A stretch of 64,000 nt of DNA from Mesorhizobium_K sp040049215 (GTDB taxonomy: Bacteria > Pseudomonadota > Alphaproteobacteria > Rhizobiales > Rhizobiaceae). Below the pieces are notes generated by a model, which saw only the letters and a list, made by a program, of their open reading frames with translations, was not told the origin of the DNA and did not search any database. The stretch lies in contig NZ_JBDZDN010000002.1 of assembly GCF_040049215.1 (NCBI RefSeq), forward strand, positions 764,681-828,680. The letters run 5' to 3'. The position numbers and the translations under genes are program-made. This document shows positions 16,697 to 27,100 of this stretch, piece by piece (position 1 is the first letter of the stretch; each line of letters begins with the position of its first letter).

Positions 16697-17308
16697 ATGC
16701 GTATGTCGCATTTTACGAAAATTGCAGGATTGGCGTTGGTCGCCGCATTGGCCGCGGCTTTGCCCGGACGTTCGGCCGCGCCGAGCAGGATCGACGATCT
16801 TTGCGCCGTGTTCGACCAAAAGGCCGGTTGGTTCGAAGATTGGAAGCATGCCGCGGAGCGGACCGAGCGCAAGCGTGGCGTGCCGGTTTCGGTGCTGATG
16901 GCAACGCTGCGCAAGGAATCCGGCTTCCAGCACAATGCCAAGCCGCCGCGCACGTGGCTGCTCGGTTTCATCCCGTGGAAGCGCGTATCGACCGCCTATG
17001 GCTACTCGCAAGCGATCGACGCGACCTGGGCGCAGTACCAGCGCGAGACCGGCAATGAATCCGCCGACCGCACCGACTTCGCCGACGCCGTGGATTTCGT
17101 CGGCTGGTATCATGCCAAGACCACCAAGGCCTTCGGCGTTGCCGCCGATGACGCTTACAACCTCTACCTTGCCTATTATTTCGGTTGGGGCGGCTACGAG
17201 CGCGGCGACTGGAAAGAGAAGCCTAGCCTGCAGGCCTACGCCCGCGAAGCCGAGCAGACTGCGCGCGACTACGCCTCCCAGCTCAAGTCCTGCGACCGGC
17301 AGGTTTAG
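16697..17308 (+). CDS. Exported lytic transglycosylase (SLT-domain protein)
   Basis: Starting at 16697 (MRMSHFTK), the 203-residue protein has a signal peptide with a long Ala/Leu core ending around GRSAA. The SLT-like muramidase domain follows: VSVLMATLRKESGFQHNA carries the probable catalytic Glu (in KESGF), and STAYGYSQAIDATWAQYQ and DAYNLYLAYYFGWGGY are the later motifs. It should cleave peptidoglycan in the periplasm. A longer frame from 16595 adds 34 residues before the signal peptide and is rejected. The gene stands alone, divergent from the MmgE/PrpD operon and convergent with the ABC transporter operon. Confidence 0.83.
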   Translation: MRMSHFTKIAGLALVAALAAALPGRSAAPSRIDDLCAVFDQKAGWFEDWKHAAERTERKRGVPVSVLMATLRKESGFQHNAKPPRTWLLGFIPWKRVSTAYGYSQAIDATWAQYQRETGNESADRTDFADAVDFVGWYHAKTTKAFGVAADDAYNLYLAYYFGWGGYERGDWKEKPSLQAYAREAEQTARDYASQLKSCDRQV

Positions 17309-17336
17309 AGCGAAGCGGTCCGACAGTCCGCTCTAG

Positions 17337-17386
17337 AGCATCGGAAACCGAAAAGTGCGCAGCGGTTTTCGGACAAATCCGATGCT
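17337..17386. repeat. Rhizobial-type intergenic inverted repeat
   Basis: AGCATCGGA (17337-17345) and TCCGATGCT (17378-17386) are exact inverted ends. An inner pair CCGAAAA/TTTTCGG lies at 17348-17372. The AGCATCGGA...CCGAAAA...TTTTCGG...TCCGATGCT arrangement is a familiar dispersed element in Mesorhizobium-like genomes. It lies between two convergent genes. Confidence 0.65.
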
Positions 17387-17400
17387 GAAACAAAGAGATA

Positions 17401-17437
17401 GAGCGGCGAAGCGATTCCGATTGAGCGTTCGCCGCTC
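17401..17437 (-). terminator. Terminator-like hairpin after the ABC transporter operon
   Basis: GAGCGGCGAA (17401-17410) pairs exactly with TTCGCCGCTC (17428-17437), which overlaps the stop codon of the ATPase gene. On the minus strand the stem is followed by a T-rich stretch (TATCTCTTTGTTTC), so intrinsic termination is plausible. Confidence 0.55.
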
Positions 17438-19875
17438 TAGGTCTTCTTCGCCTTTTCCTCGTTCTCTTCCTCGGTAGGCTCGAAAGCCGAGCCCACGTCC
17501 TCGTCCTCGCTTTGACGCCCCTCGCCGACGGTGCGCGGCGCAAACGGCGCGACGTGCGAATGATCGTCGGCCGCGCGCGGCTCGGAGGTCTCGTCGCGAT
17601 GCTCGTGGTTGCGCGCGCGGATCGTCGATTCAGCCTCCTCTGCGTCCTCGGCGAATTCGCCGGCTTCCGCTGTGGCGGTCTTGCCGCTCGGACGTTTGGG
17701 CGGCTCGCCGACAAATCCTGGACCGGAGCCGCGAGGTGCATCCTCGGGTACGCCCTCATGCGCAGCGTGCTCCACGTCGAACTTGATCACCGGCTCCATC
17801 TTGGCGAGCACGTCGTCGTCGAGCCAGCACAGGCTTTTGTGGCCGCCGCCGAGATCCTTCACCGGCGGCACCTGCGTTTCGCAGAGGTTGCCGGGCACCA
17901 GCTTCTTGTAGCCGCAGCGCGTCTGGAATGGGCAGCCGGACGGCGGGTTCATGGCGGAGGGAATGTCGCCTTCGAGCACGATGTGCTTCTTCACCACGGA
18001 GGTGTCGGCGATCGGGATCGCCGACAGCAGCGCCTCGGTATAGGGGTGATAGGGCGGCGAGAATATCTGGTCCGTCGTGCCCTGCTCGACGATGTAGCCG
18101 AGATACATGACGACGACGCGGTCGGCGATGTAGCGCACCACACTGAGATCGTGGCTGATGAACAGCATCGTCGTCTTGTTCTTGCGCTGGATATCCATCA
18201 AAAGCTCGGTGACGGCGGCCTGTACCGAAACGTCGAGCGCCGACACCGGCTCATCGGCCACCACCACCTTGGCATTGCCCGCAAAGGCGCGGGCGACGCC
18301 GATGCGCTGCTTCTGCCCGCCTGAAAGCTGGCGCGGCATGCGCTCGGCGAAAGCGCGAGGGAGCTTCACCAGGTCGAGAAGTTCGAGCATGCGCTGGCGG
18401 CGGTCGGCGACAGTCTTGCCGACCTTGAACTTCTCTAGCGTCCGGATGATCTGCGAACCCACCGAATGGCTGGGGTTCAGCGTATCGAACGGGTTCTGGA
18501 ACACCATCTGGATCGACGACACGGTCTGCACGTCGCGCATCTCGATGCCGGTCGACTGGATCTCCTTGTTGCCGAGCGTAACCGTGCCCGACGAGGCCGT
18601 CTCGAGGCCGAGCAGTACCTTCGCGAGTGTCGACTTTCCGCAGCCAGACTCGCCGACGATCGCCACCGTCTCGCTTTCGCGCGCCATGAAGCTGATCGTC
18701 TCGTTGGCCTTGACCGTCCTCGGCTCGGCCCCGCCGAAAATCTCATTGGCCGAAACCTTGTAGTATTTCCTGAGATCCTCGATCTTGAGCATCGGCGCGC
18801 CGGGCTTGACCGGTTCCTTCTTCTCCTTGGCGCCCGCCGGCATCGCGCTCCAGTCAATCTCGTTGAAGCGCACGCAGCGGCTGAAATGACCGTCATGGCC
18901 TTCTACCGGGATCATCGGAATCTCGGCGGCGTTGCAGAGGCCTTCCACGAAATGATGGCAGCGCGGGCCGAAATTGCAGCCCTTCGGCCGCTCGTGCGGC
19001 AGCGGCAGCTGACCGGGAATGGCGACCAGCGGCCGCGAATTCTTGTCGGCGCCGGGCAGCGGAATCGAGCGGAACAGGCCCTGTGTATAGGGGTGCCGCA
19101 TGCGGTCGAAAACGTCGCGGATGTTGCCGGTTTCCACCGCCTCGCCGGAATACATGACGGTGATGCGGTCGCAGGTTTCGAGGATCAGGCCGAGATTGTG
19201 CGACACGAAGATCATCGAGGTCCCGAATTCCTTGCCGAGCCCCTTCACGAGTTGCACGATGCCGGCCTCGACCGTCACGTCTAGCGCCGTCGTCGGCTCG
19301 TCGAGCAGCAGCAGCGCCGGCTTCGACAGCAGCGCCATCGCGATGACGATGCGTTGTTGCTGGCCGCCCGAGAGCTGGTGCGGATAGGATTTCATCATGC
19401 GCTCGGGGTCGGGGAGCTTCACCGCGCGAACCGTTTCCAGGGCGCGTTTGTAGGCCTCCTCCTTCGACACCTTGTCGTGCAGGATCGGCACTTCCATCAA
19501 TTGCTGGCCGACCTTCATCGCCGGGTTCAGCGAGGCCATCGGTTCCTGGTAGATCATGGCGATCTCGTTGCCGCGGATGGAACGCAGCTCCTCCTCGGAC
19601 AGTTCGCCCATGTCCTTGCCCTTGAACCTGATGCGGCCGCCGACGATTTTGCCGACGTTGGAAAGATCACGCATGATGCCGAGCGAGACGGTCGACTTGC
19701 CGCAGCCGCTCTCGCCGACGATGCCCATCGCCTCGCCGGGCATGACCTTGCAGGAGAAGTCCATAACCGCAGGGATTTCGCCGCGCCGCGTGAAGAACGA
19801 GATCGACAGGTTCTCGATGTCGATGATCGGTTCGGCGTTCTGGATGTTCGTGGCCTTCACAGCTTCGTTCATCAT
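17437..19875 (-). CDS. Fused dual ATP-binding protein of a peptide-type ABC importer, with acidic tail
   Basis: The 812-residue protein fuses DppD- and DppF-like ATPases. Both halves contain the Walker A sequence GESGCGKST (starting at residues 54 and 408), an LSGGQ signature (LSGGQQQRIVIAMA and LSGGQKQRIGVARA) and Walker B (LLLLDEPTTALD, VVVADEPVSALD). Each half has the C-terminal oligopeptide-transporter extension with clustered cysteines (GCNFGPRCHHF and GCPFQTRCGYK). After the second extension comes an unusual low-complexity acidic tail of roughly 110 residues, ending EEENEEKAKKT. It powers uptake through the two permeases encoded upstream. The gap from the upstream permease is 55 bp, and a hairpin follows the stop. 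Confidence 0.92.
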   Translation of the reverse strand: MMNEAVKATNIQNAEPIIDIENLSISFFTRRGEIPAVMDFSCKVMPGEAMGIVGESGCGKSTVSLGIMRDLSNVGKIVGGRIRFKGKDMGELSEEELRSIRGNEIAMIYQEPMASLNPAMKVGQQLMEVPILHDKVSKEEAYKRALETVRAVKLPDPERMMKSYPHQLSGGQQQRIVIAMALLSKPALLLLDEPTTALDVTVEAGIVQLVKGLGKEFGTSMIFVSHNLGLILETCDRITVMYSGEAVETGNIRDVFDRMRHPYTQGLFRSIPLPGADKNSRPLVAIPGQLPLPHERPKGCNFGPRCHHFVEGLCNAAEIPMIPVEGHDGHFSRCVRFNEIDWSAMPAGAKEKKEPVKPGAPMLKIEDLRKYYKVSANEIFGGAEPRTVKANETISFMARESETVAIVGESGCGKSTLAKVLLGLETASSGTVTLGNKEIQSTGIEMRDVQTVSSIQMVFQNPFDTLNPSHSVGSQIIRTLEKFKVGKTVADRRQRMLELLDLVKLPRAFAERMPRQLSGGQKQRIGVARAFAGNAKVVVADEPVSALDVSVQAAVTELLMDIQRKNKTTMLFISHDLSVVRYIADRVVVMYLGYIVEQGTTDQIFSPPYHPYTEALLSAIPIADTSVVKKHIVLEGDIPSAMNPPSGCPFQTRCGYKKLVPGNLCETQVPPVKDLGGGHKSLCWLDDDVLAKMEPVIKFDVEHAAHEGVPEDAPRGSGPGFVGEPPKRPSGKTATAEAGEFAEDAEEAESTIRARNHEHRDETSEPRAADDHSHVAPFAPRTVGEGRQSEDEDVGSAFEPTEEENEEKAKKT

Positions 19876-19930
19876 CCGCTCCTATCGCCCGTATTCCGGA
19901 AGCCGGCAGTGCCTCCAGAACCACATGGCT

Positions 19931-21088
19931 TCAGTCTTTCATCGATTGTTCGCGCAGCGCGTCGGCAAGCAGGTTGAGGCCGAGCACGAAGGACATCAGT
20001 GCGATTGTGGGCGGCAGCGCCGGGTGGATGAAGGAGCGCAGCAGGCGGCTGGCATCCTTGATCGCGGTGCCCCAGTCCGGGCTTTCCGGCGCCAGTCCGA
20101 GGCCGAAATAGCCGAGTGTACCGAGCAGGATCGTCGTGTAGCCGATGCGCAGGCATGCATCGACGATCAGCGGACCGCGCGCATTGGGCAGGATTTCCCA
20201 CAGCATGATGTACCAGGGGCTCTCGCCGCGGGTCTGCGCCGCCGCAACATAGTCGCGCGTCTTGATGTCCATGACCAGACCACGAACGATGCGGAACACG
20301 CCCGGGCTCGACGCGAACACCACGGCCACGAAGATATTGAGCTGGTTGGGTTCGATGGAAACGATGCCGAGCGGGTCGGCGTTGAAGACGAGGCCGGCAT
20401 AGACCCAGAATCCGAGCACGAGCGTCAGTCCGAGCGTCAGGTAGAGCTTGTCCGGCCGGTCCTTGAATCGCGTCCAGAACAGTGTGGCGAAGAAGATGAT
20501 CGGAAACAGGAAGAAGAGCCCGGCGAGCCCGTAAGGGATCGGCGTGTCCATGATTCCCGGCGTGACCAGCAGATAGAAGAGCAGGATGACCGGGAACGCC
20601 AGCACGAGGTTGGCGAGGAAGGAAAGCACCGAGTCGATCCGGCCGCCGTAATAGCCGGCCGGCAGGCCGAGCGTGATGCCGACCATCAGCGCGAAGGCAG
20701 TTGCCGCCGGCGCTATGATCAGCACGATCTGGCTGCCGAACACCATGCGCGAAAACACGTCGCGGGCGAGCTTGTCGCCGCCGAAAAGGTAGATTTTGTG
20801 CGACGCGGGCTCGATTGCGCCCGGCAGCGCGTCCTTCATGATCGCAACTTGGCCGAGCGGATCGAAGGGCGCAATCGTCGAGGCAAAGATCGCCGTGAAC
20901 AGCCAGAAAAAGCAGATCGCGACGCCGGCGATGCCCACCCCACTGTCGAAGAGCTGGCCGTAGAGACCGAGCTTTTTCTTGAAGGTGAAGCTCAAAGTCA
21001 GCATGATCGCCAGCCCCAGCCATACCGGCCAGAAGCGGGCGATCACGCCGAGGACAACCTGGAAGGCGCCTATGTATTCGATCCCCAT
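19931..21088 (-). CDS. Peptide-type ABC importer permease, DppC-like
   Basis: The 385-residue inner-membrane permease belongs to the oligopeptide/dipeptide (BPD_transp_1) family. Its EAA-loop region reads AAQTRGESPWYIMLWEILPN, which contacts the ATPase. The N-terminus (about residues 1-80) contains additional hydrophobic segments and is longer than E. coli DppC (300 residues). A sizeable insertion with extra hydrophobic stretches (around 185-230) also adds length. The gene lies 12 bases after the DppB-like partner and precedes the fused ATPase. Substrate is unknown; this class covers peptides, opines, nickel and sugars. Confidence 0.9.
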   Translation of the reverse strand: MGIEYIGAFQVVLGVIARFWPVWLGLAIMLTLSFTFKKKLGLYGQLFDSGVGIAGVAICFFWLFTAIFASTIAPFDPLGQVAIMKDALPGAIEPASHKIYLFGGDKLARDVFSRMVFGSQIVLIIAPAATAFALMVGITLGLPAGYYGGRIDSVLSFLANLVLAFPVILLFYLLVTPGIMDTPIPYGLAGLFFLFPIIFFATLFWTRFKDRPDKLYLTLGLTLVLGFWVYAGLVFNADPLGIVSIEPNQLNIFVAVVFASSPGVFRIVRGLVMDIKTRDYVAAAQTRGESPWYIMLWEILPNARGPLIVDACLRIGYTTILLGTLGYFGLGLAPESPDWGTAIKDASRLLRSFIHPALPPTIALMSFVLGLNLLADALREQSMKD

Positions 21089-21100
21089 CGCCGGCGTCCC

Positions 21101-22138
21101 CTACTGCACTCTGATGCGCGGATTGAGATAGGCGTAGCCTATGTCGGAGATGAGCTGCGTCATCAGCACGATGAGGACCGACACCAGCGAGCAGCCAAGC
21201 AGAAGGTCGATATCATTGTTCTGGGCTGCCTCGACCAGCGTGTAGCCGAAACCCTGATATCGGAACATCGTCTCGACGATAACGACGCCGGTCAGCAGCC
21301 ACGGGAACTGCAGCATGATGACGGTGAACGGCGCGATCAGCGCATTGCGCAGCGCGTGCTTGATGACCACGTTGGAGAATGAGAGGCCCTTCAAACGCGC
21401 CGTGCGGATGTATTGCTGCGTCATCACCTCGACCATCGAGGCGCGGGTCATGCGGGCAATATAGCCGATGCCGTAGATCGCCATCGTCATCACCGGCAGG
21501 GTGAAGTTGTAGAAGGTGATGCCTTGCCCGGTGGCCGATGCCGCCGAGCCATTCAGCCAGCCGAGCCACGAAGCGAAGATGACGGTGAAGATGATGCCCG
21601 AAACGTATTCGGGCGTGGCCGTCGTCGCAATCGAGGCGACCGAGAGCGTCCGGTCCGTTCGCGTGCCTTCGCGCATGCCGGCAAGGATGCCGATCAGCAG
21701 CGCGATGGGCACCATCGTCGCCATGACCCAGAACATCAGGATGCCGGTGGCGCCCAGCGCCGGGAAGAGCTTCGAGGCGACGGTCGTCTTGAACTTGGTC
21801 GAACAGCCGAAATCGCCCTGCAGTATGCCACCGTAGTGAGGTTCGGCCGGCTCGTTGCAGTAGCTGAATCTGGGTACAGCCTTGCCCGTATCGGGATCGA
21901 TGTTGGGCTGCTTCTGCACGACACCCAGCCACTGGCCGTAGCGCAGGAAAAAGTTTTGACGGTATCCGTTCTTCGTCAGCCAGCTCTCGATATGCGCATC
22001 AGACGAGCGCATGTCGAGCTGGCTGATTGCCAGCTTGCGCAGGTTCGGCTCGAGATTGATCATGAAGAATACGACCATCGTCAGACAGAACATGGTGAGA
22101 ACCATGGTGCCGAGACGCCGTAGAATGAATGCAAGCAT
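21101..22138 (-). CDS. Peptide-type ABC importer permease, DppB-like
   Basis: This 345-residue permease starts MLAFILRRLGTMVLTMFCLTMVV, the typical DppB N-terminal helix. It has the ATPase-contact loop YIRTARLKGLSFSNVVIKHALRN and the usual C-terminal LISDIGYAYLNPRIR. A periplasmic segment between the first two helices (about 45-125) is enlarged and includes two cysteines (SYCNEP and DFGCSTKF) that could form a disulphide. It pairs with the DppC-like protein to form the channel. A 91-bp gap containing a hairpin separates it from the binding-protein gene upstream. Confidence 0.9.
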   Translation of the reverse strand: MLAFILRRLGTMVLTMFCLTMVVFFMINLEPNLRKLAISQLDMRSSDAHIESWLTKNGYRQNFFLRYGQWLGVVQKQPNIDPDTGKAVPRFSYCNEPAEPHYGGILQGDFGCSTKFKTTVASKLFPALGATGILMFWVMATMVPIALLIGILAGMREGTRTDRTLSVASIATTATPEYVSGIIFTVIFASWLGWLNGSAASATGQGITFYNFTLPVMTMAIYGIGYIARMTRASMVEVMTQQYIRTARLKGLSFSNVVIKHALRNALIAPFTVIMLQFPWLLTGVVIVETMFRYQGFGYTLVEAAQNNDIDLLLGCSLVSVLIVLMTQLISDIGYAYLNPRIRVQ

Positions 22139-22192
22139 GCTCGCCCCCTGCCGTGCGGGTTGGGGTTAGATGCGTCCAGTTGTCATTTGAGC

Positions 22193-22215
22193 GGAGAGGG
22201 GCAGAGCCCCTCTCC
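22193..22215 (-). other. Intercistronic hairpin after the binding-protein gene
   Basis: GGAGAGGGGC and GCCCCTCTCC form a perfect 10-bp stem around an AGA loop between the substrate-binding protein and the first permease. Such hairpins commonly protect the upstream message or partly terminate, giving more binding protein than permease. No T-tract follows, so full termination is unlikely. Confidence 0.6.
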
Positions 22216-22229
22216 CGTCGCCGAAGCGA

Positions 22230-23882
22230 TCAAGCTTCTTCCAGCCAGACCTTGCCGTACTCATGCTCGAAGGTCGGATGCATGCCGTGGTTCTTCACCG
22301 AAGGCATCGAGCTGTTGTAGAGCTTGCGCCAGTAGGGCTGGATGATGATGCCCGAGCTCTGCAGGATGGTCTCGATCTTCTCCATGACCACCTTGCGCTT
22401 CTCCGCGTCGGCGATGGAAAGCGCCTCGCCGATGGCGGCGTCGAGCTCCGGATTGGAGTATGCTGCCTCGTTCCAGGCCTCGCCGGTCCGGTAGGCGATG
22501 GCGACCACCTGGACGCCAAGCGGACGCATGTTCCAGTTGGTGAGCGAGTAGGGATACTTCGTCCAGTCGTTCCAGAAGGTCGAGCCGGGCAGCACCGTCC
22601 GCTTGACCTTGATGCCGGCGTCGCGCAACTGCGCGGCGATGGCGTCGCCGGTGTTCTTGTGCCAGTCCTCGTCGACGGTGATCAGTTCGTGCTCGAAGTC
22701 GGCCTGGCCGGCTTCGGCCATCATCGCCTTGGCCTTTGCCGGATCGCGGGCAATCTTCGGCAGCGCCACATATTCCGGATGGATCGGCGCGACGTGGTGG
22801 TTTTCCGCCGGCGCGCCGGCATTGCCGTAGCCAAGCTGAAGCACGACCGCGTTATCGACCGCGAGCTGCAGCGCGTTGCGCACCTTCTGGTCGTCATAAG
22901 GCTTGTTGGCGACGTTGGTGCGCGCCACGATCGTCGAAGCGGTGACGACTTCCGAGGTCAGAGCGCCGACGCCTTCGAGGATCGTCACGTAGTCGGCCGT
23001 GGTCTCGTGGTTGGTGTGCACTTCGCCCGCCTCATAAGCGGAAACCATGGCCGACGGATCGGTGCCGTAGTCAATGAATTCGACGCCGTCCAAATAAACG
23101 TCGCCCTTCCACCAGGCGCCGTTTTCGCGACGCTTGTACACGACCTTCTGGCCGACGTCGTAGGAGACGAGCTCAAACGCGCCGGTCCCGATCGGGTTCT
23201 TGACGAAATCGCGGCCGGTCTCGTCGAACGAGCGGTGCACGATCAGTGCCGGATAGTCGCACAGACTCGGGATCAACGCGATGTCAGGCTTGGTCAGCGA
23301 AATCTTGACCGTCATGTCGTCGACCTTGGTCACCGCGCCTTCGCGCAGCTTGCCCGAAGCTTCATCGACGATCGTGCCGAGACGGCCCGGCATCGAATTG
23401 CCTTCGGCGCTCTTGTCGGCCCAACGCGTGAAGTTGAAGACCACGTCGTCGGCGTTGAAGGTGTCGCCATTGGTCCAGGCGACATTCGGACGGACGTGGA
23501 GGACGTATTCGGTGGCGTCGTCGTTCACATCCCAGCTCTCGATGAGATTTGGCTCGAAGGTGAATTCGCGCGTGTATTTTACCAGTCCTTCGAGGGTCTG
23601 GCGCTGAGCGTTGGCGATTTCGGACCAGTCGGCGGTACGCGGGTCCTTGGGATCCTTGATCGACATCGCGACCTTCAGGACGCCACCCTTCTTGGGCTCC
23701 TGGGCCTGCGCCTCCATCGGCACCGCAACGCCGAGCATGCCGTAGGCCATCGCGGTCGAAGCGCCGAACACGCTTGCCATCGCGAGAAATTCACGACGGT
23801 CCACCGTTCCCGCCTTGGCGCTCTCGGCCATCTCGCGGATGTGGTCCGGAACGCGGTCCCCGTTACTCCTGTAGAATGTCAT
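22230..23882 (-). CDS. Family 5 extracellular solute-binding protein with Tat signal
   Basis: The 550-residue periplasmic binding protein belongs to the DppA/OppA class (SBP_bac_5). The N-terminus carries a twin-arginine signal (Arg29-Arg30 in VDRREFLAMA, then a hydrophobic stretch and cleavage near AQAQE). Family motifs are visible, such as YVLHVRPNVAWTNGDTFNADDVVFNF and PIGTGAFELVSYDVGQKVVY. Tat export implies folding before transport. It is the first gene of the importer operon, with GGGAG seven bases before the ATG, and should set its specificity. The ligand cannot be deduced. The 269 bp upstream to tamB hold no gene and presumably the promoter. Confidence 0.9.
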   Translation of the reverse strand: MTFYRSNGDRVPDHIREMAESAKAGTVDRREFLAMASVFGASTAMAYGMLGVAVPMEAQAQEPKKGGVLKVAMSIKDPKDPRTADWSEIANAQRQTLEGLVKYTREFTFEPNLIESWDVNDDATEYVLHVRPNVAWTNGDTFNADDVVFNFTRWADKSAEGNSMPGRLGTIVDEASGKLREGAVTKVDDMTVKISLTKPDIALIPSLCDYPALIVHRSFDETGRDFVKNPIGTGAFELVSYDVGQKVVYKRRENGAWWKGDVYLDGVEFIDYGTDPSAMVSAYEAGEVHTNHETTADYVTILEGVGALTSEVVTASTIVARTNVANKPYDDQKVRNALQLAVDNAVVLQLGYGNAGAPAENHHVAPIHPEYVALPKIARDPAKAKAMMAEAGQADFEHELITVDEDWHKNTGDAIAAQLRDAGIKVKRTVLPGSTFWNDWTKYPYSLTNWNMRPLGVQVVAIAYRTGEAWNEAAYSNPELDAAIGEALSIADAEKRKVVMEKIETILQSSGIIIQPYWRKLYNSSMPSVKNHGMHPTFEHEYGKVWLEEA

Positions 23883-24151
23883 GACGAACTCCCATTGTTG
23901 GCTTTCTGCCGATTACAATTCCGCATCCGGCCTGCGTTGTCAAAGCAGACGGGAATGAGAACCCGTAGAGAATGTGCAACTTTGGATGGGAGCCGGTATG
24001 CGCGAATGCGACAAACTTGGCGCAAAATTGTTAACGCGGCGAGATTCCGGAAATCCTGCCGACACGATTAGAATGAGACGGTCGCGTCGACACCGACAGC
24101 GCCAGAAGCGCTCCTGAAGTAAGGCCAGAACGTCCGCGCCCGGGAAGCTGC

Positions 24152-27100
24152 TCAATACTCGCGTTCGAAGAAGATGCCGCCCTTGGCTTCCCCGCCGTCG
24201 TTCGCCTCGCCGCGCAACTTCACGCCCTTGCCGATATCGAGATCGATCTTGGCCTTGCCGGAGCCGGCCTTGTCGCCCTTTTCCAGCGAGAAATACGTGC
24301 GGTCGTTGAGGTATTTGCCGGCCGATACTGAAGTGCTTCCGTCCTCATTGGTCCTGATATCGAGATCGTCGACGCCGATCTGGCTGCGCAGCGACTGAAG
24401 CAGCGATGAACTGCCGCCCGCACCGGTCAGCGATGCCGCCGCATCCGCAAGCTGGGCGATCTGCAGCGGCGACAGGTTGGACATGGACCGGCCGAAGATC
24501 AGCTGCGCCAGCGCCTCGTCCTCTGGTAGCGCGGGCACGGAGGAGAAATTGAATTTTGGATTGTTGGCCGGGCCGCTGATCGTCACCGTAACCGTGGTGC
24601 TGCCGACGTCCGAATCGGCCGCGAAGTCGAGGGTGGGGACCAGCGAGCCGGCGAAGCTGATCGTGCCGCGCGAGAAGATGAGCCGCCTGCCGAGCACGGA
24701 GAGCCGGCCGCGCCGCAGCGTGAACTGGCCGACGGCTTGCGGCGCCGCGGTCGAGCCGGTCAGTCTGAGACTGCCGCCGAGTTCGGCGTCAAGGCCGCGC
24801 CCGGTGACGAAGATCTGATTGTTGGCGTTCACCGTCAGGTCGAGCGTCAGCGCCCCCGAGCCTCCGCCGATGGCTGTCGACGGCGCCAGCGCCGCTGCCT
24901 GCGCGTTCACCGCGGGCGTCGCATTCTTGTGCCTGACATCGAGCGCGGCGAGCGAGCCCGGCAGCCTGTCTGGCACGGTGATGACTGTCTTCTCGAGGTT
25001 CACCGTGCCCGACAGCACTGGCCTCGATAGCAGCGGCCCCCTGATGGCGAGGTCGCCGTTCAGCGTCGTGGTGACGACACGCCCGTCCGTGTAGCGCCCG
25101 TTGACGATCTTGATCTTGAGATCAGCCGGGAATCCGCTGCCGGGATTGATGCCGACGGTTCCCGAACCGGAGATGCTTCCGCCGGTCGATAGCGATCCGG
25201 TCAGCGTGCGCACGGTTGCGACGCCGTTCGCCATCGCGATCTCGGCGCGGATGTCGTTGATGGCGATGCCGGAAGCCGCGGCAACGAAACGCGCGCCCGA
25301 TGTCGACAGCGAACCGCCGATGACGGGCGCGTTGGTCGTGCCGCGCACCTGCAGATTGACGTTCGAGCTGCCGGTGAGCGCCAGACCCGACGACGCCAGC
25401 TTAGAAGCCAGGAAGGAGAACGGCACGCCGCCCGAAAAATCGAGCGAGAGCGCGCGCGACCCCGTGTCCACCGTGCCGCCGCCCTTGAGGCCGAGGCCTC
25501 CACCGCCCGCAGCATTGGCCTGGAACTTCAGCCTGCCGCCGGTAAAATCGCCGCTGGACGCGACGGCGAACGCACCAAGGCCGGCAGAACGCGTCTGCGC
25601 CGTCTGCGCGCTCTTCCAGTCGATCGAATAACCTATGGCGGGATTGGCTGCCGCACCTGTAACCCTGGCGGTGCCGGAAATGGTCCCTGCTGCATCGAGG
25701 CCAGGCACGAAATTGTTCGTGACCGAGGCCGGCACGGCCGTCAGCGTGGCATTGAGATTCAGCGTCGAGCCCGCCGTTCCCGACACCAAGGCAGTGCCAC
25801 CGCCCACGTCGACCGCGACCTTGTCGAGCGTCGTGGCGCCGCCAGCAATCTCGATCCTCGACGGGCGCGCCAGCGCCACCTTCAGGCCGCGCACGGTGGC
25901 CTGGCCGGAGGCTAGCTCGATCACGGTTCTGCCGTTCGCAACCTGCACGCGGCCGGAGGCGCGTGCCGGGATATCCGACACCGTCGCGCCGCCGTCGAAG
26001 CCTGTCCAGCCGGCCTGCTGGGTCAGCGTCACGTCGATGCCCTTTATCACCGTCTCGCCGGAAGTCACCGTCGCCGCCTGCACGCGCCCGGAGACGGCAG
26101 GCGCCGAAAGATAGTCGTTGACGGTAGCGTCGATCGCGACGTTGGCCGCGGTGATGTCACCGCGCGAAATCGCCTTGGTCGTGGCGTTCACGGCAAGTTC
26201 CGGCTTGCCGGCATCGTCGGTGAAGCTGATCGTGCCGTTGAGGTCGCCCTTCACCGTTTCCAGCGCAAGCGCTGCCAGCGCGCCGACATCGGGAAGCTGG
26301 AAGTTGACCGTGCCGAGCGGCAGGAATTTCTCGTCAAGCACCAGATCGCCGGCAATCCGGTTTGCCCCGAGCGATAGCGTCAGTCCCTTGACCTCGCGCC
26401 TGCCGCCAGAGGTTGACAGTTTGGCCTTGCCGTCGAGCGTCTCGCCACCGACCACGCCGGTCAGCGACACGTCCGCCGCTGGATTGTCGACGTCGGCCTT
26501 GCCTGTCGCGACGAGCTTCAGCCCTTCGATCTCGCGTCCCGCCGCCTGGATCCGGTCGCTGGTTACCGTCAGCGACACATCGGGCTTCGCCAGCGCCCCC
26601 TTTGCCGTCACCGCGAGGTCGACGGCGCCGGTCGCGCCCTGAGCCAGCAGCCCGACATTGCCCAGCCGGCCGGTGATGTCGGCGTCGATCTCCTGGTTTG
26701 CGGTGCGCACCTTTCCCGATGCCGAGAGCTCGCCCGACGAGATGGCGAAGGGATCGGCCGAAACCATTCCCTCATGGTCCCGGGAGATATCGGCCGTCAA
26801 GTTGACCCGTTCCGCAAGCGCCGGCCGCAACGAAGCCGGCAGCGCCGCCGACGCCACGTCGGCGTTGAGCTTCAGCGTCACCGAGCCATCGACCAGCGAC
26901 ACTTCGCCGGTGAATTTGCCCGCCAGCGCCTCGCTGCCGAGATTGCCGTCTGTGACAACAAGCGTATCCGTCGTCAGCGTGCCGGCGATCCCGGCGCTGA
27001 TCTTGCCGGCGATCAGCGGTGCGATGGTCGGATTGTCGATGATCAAGGCTGCCGCGGTGGCGGTTCCGGTTACCGGCCCGCTGCGGCTCTCGATGTTGAA

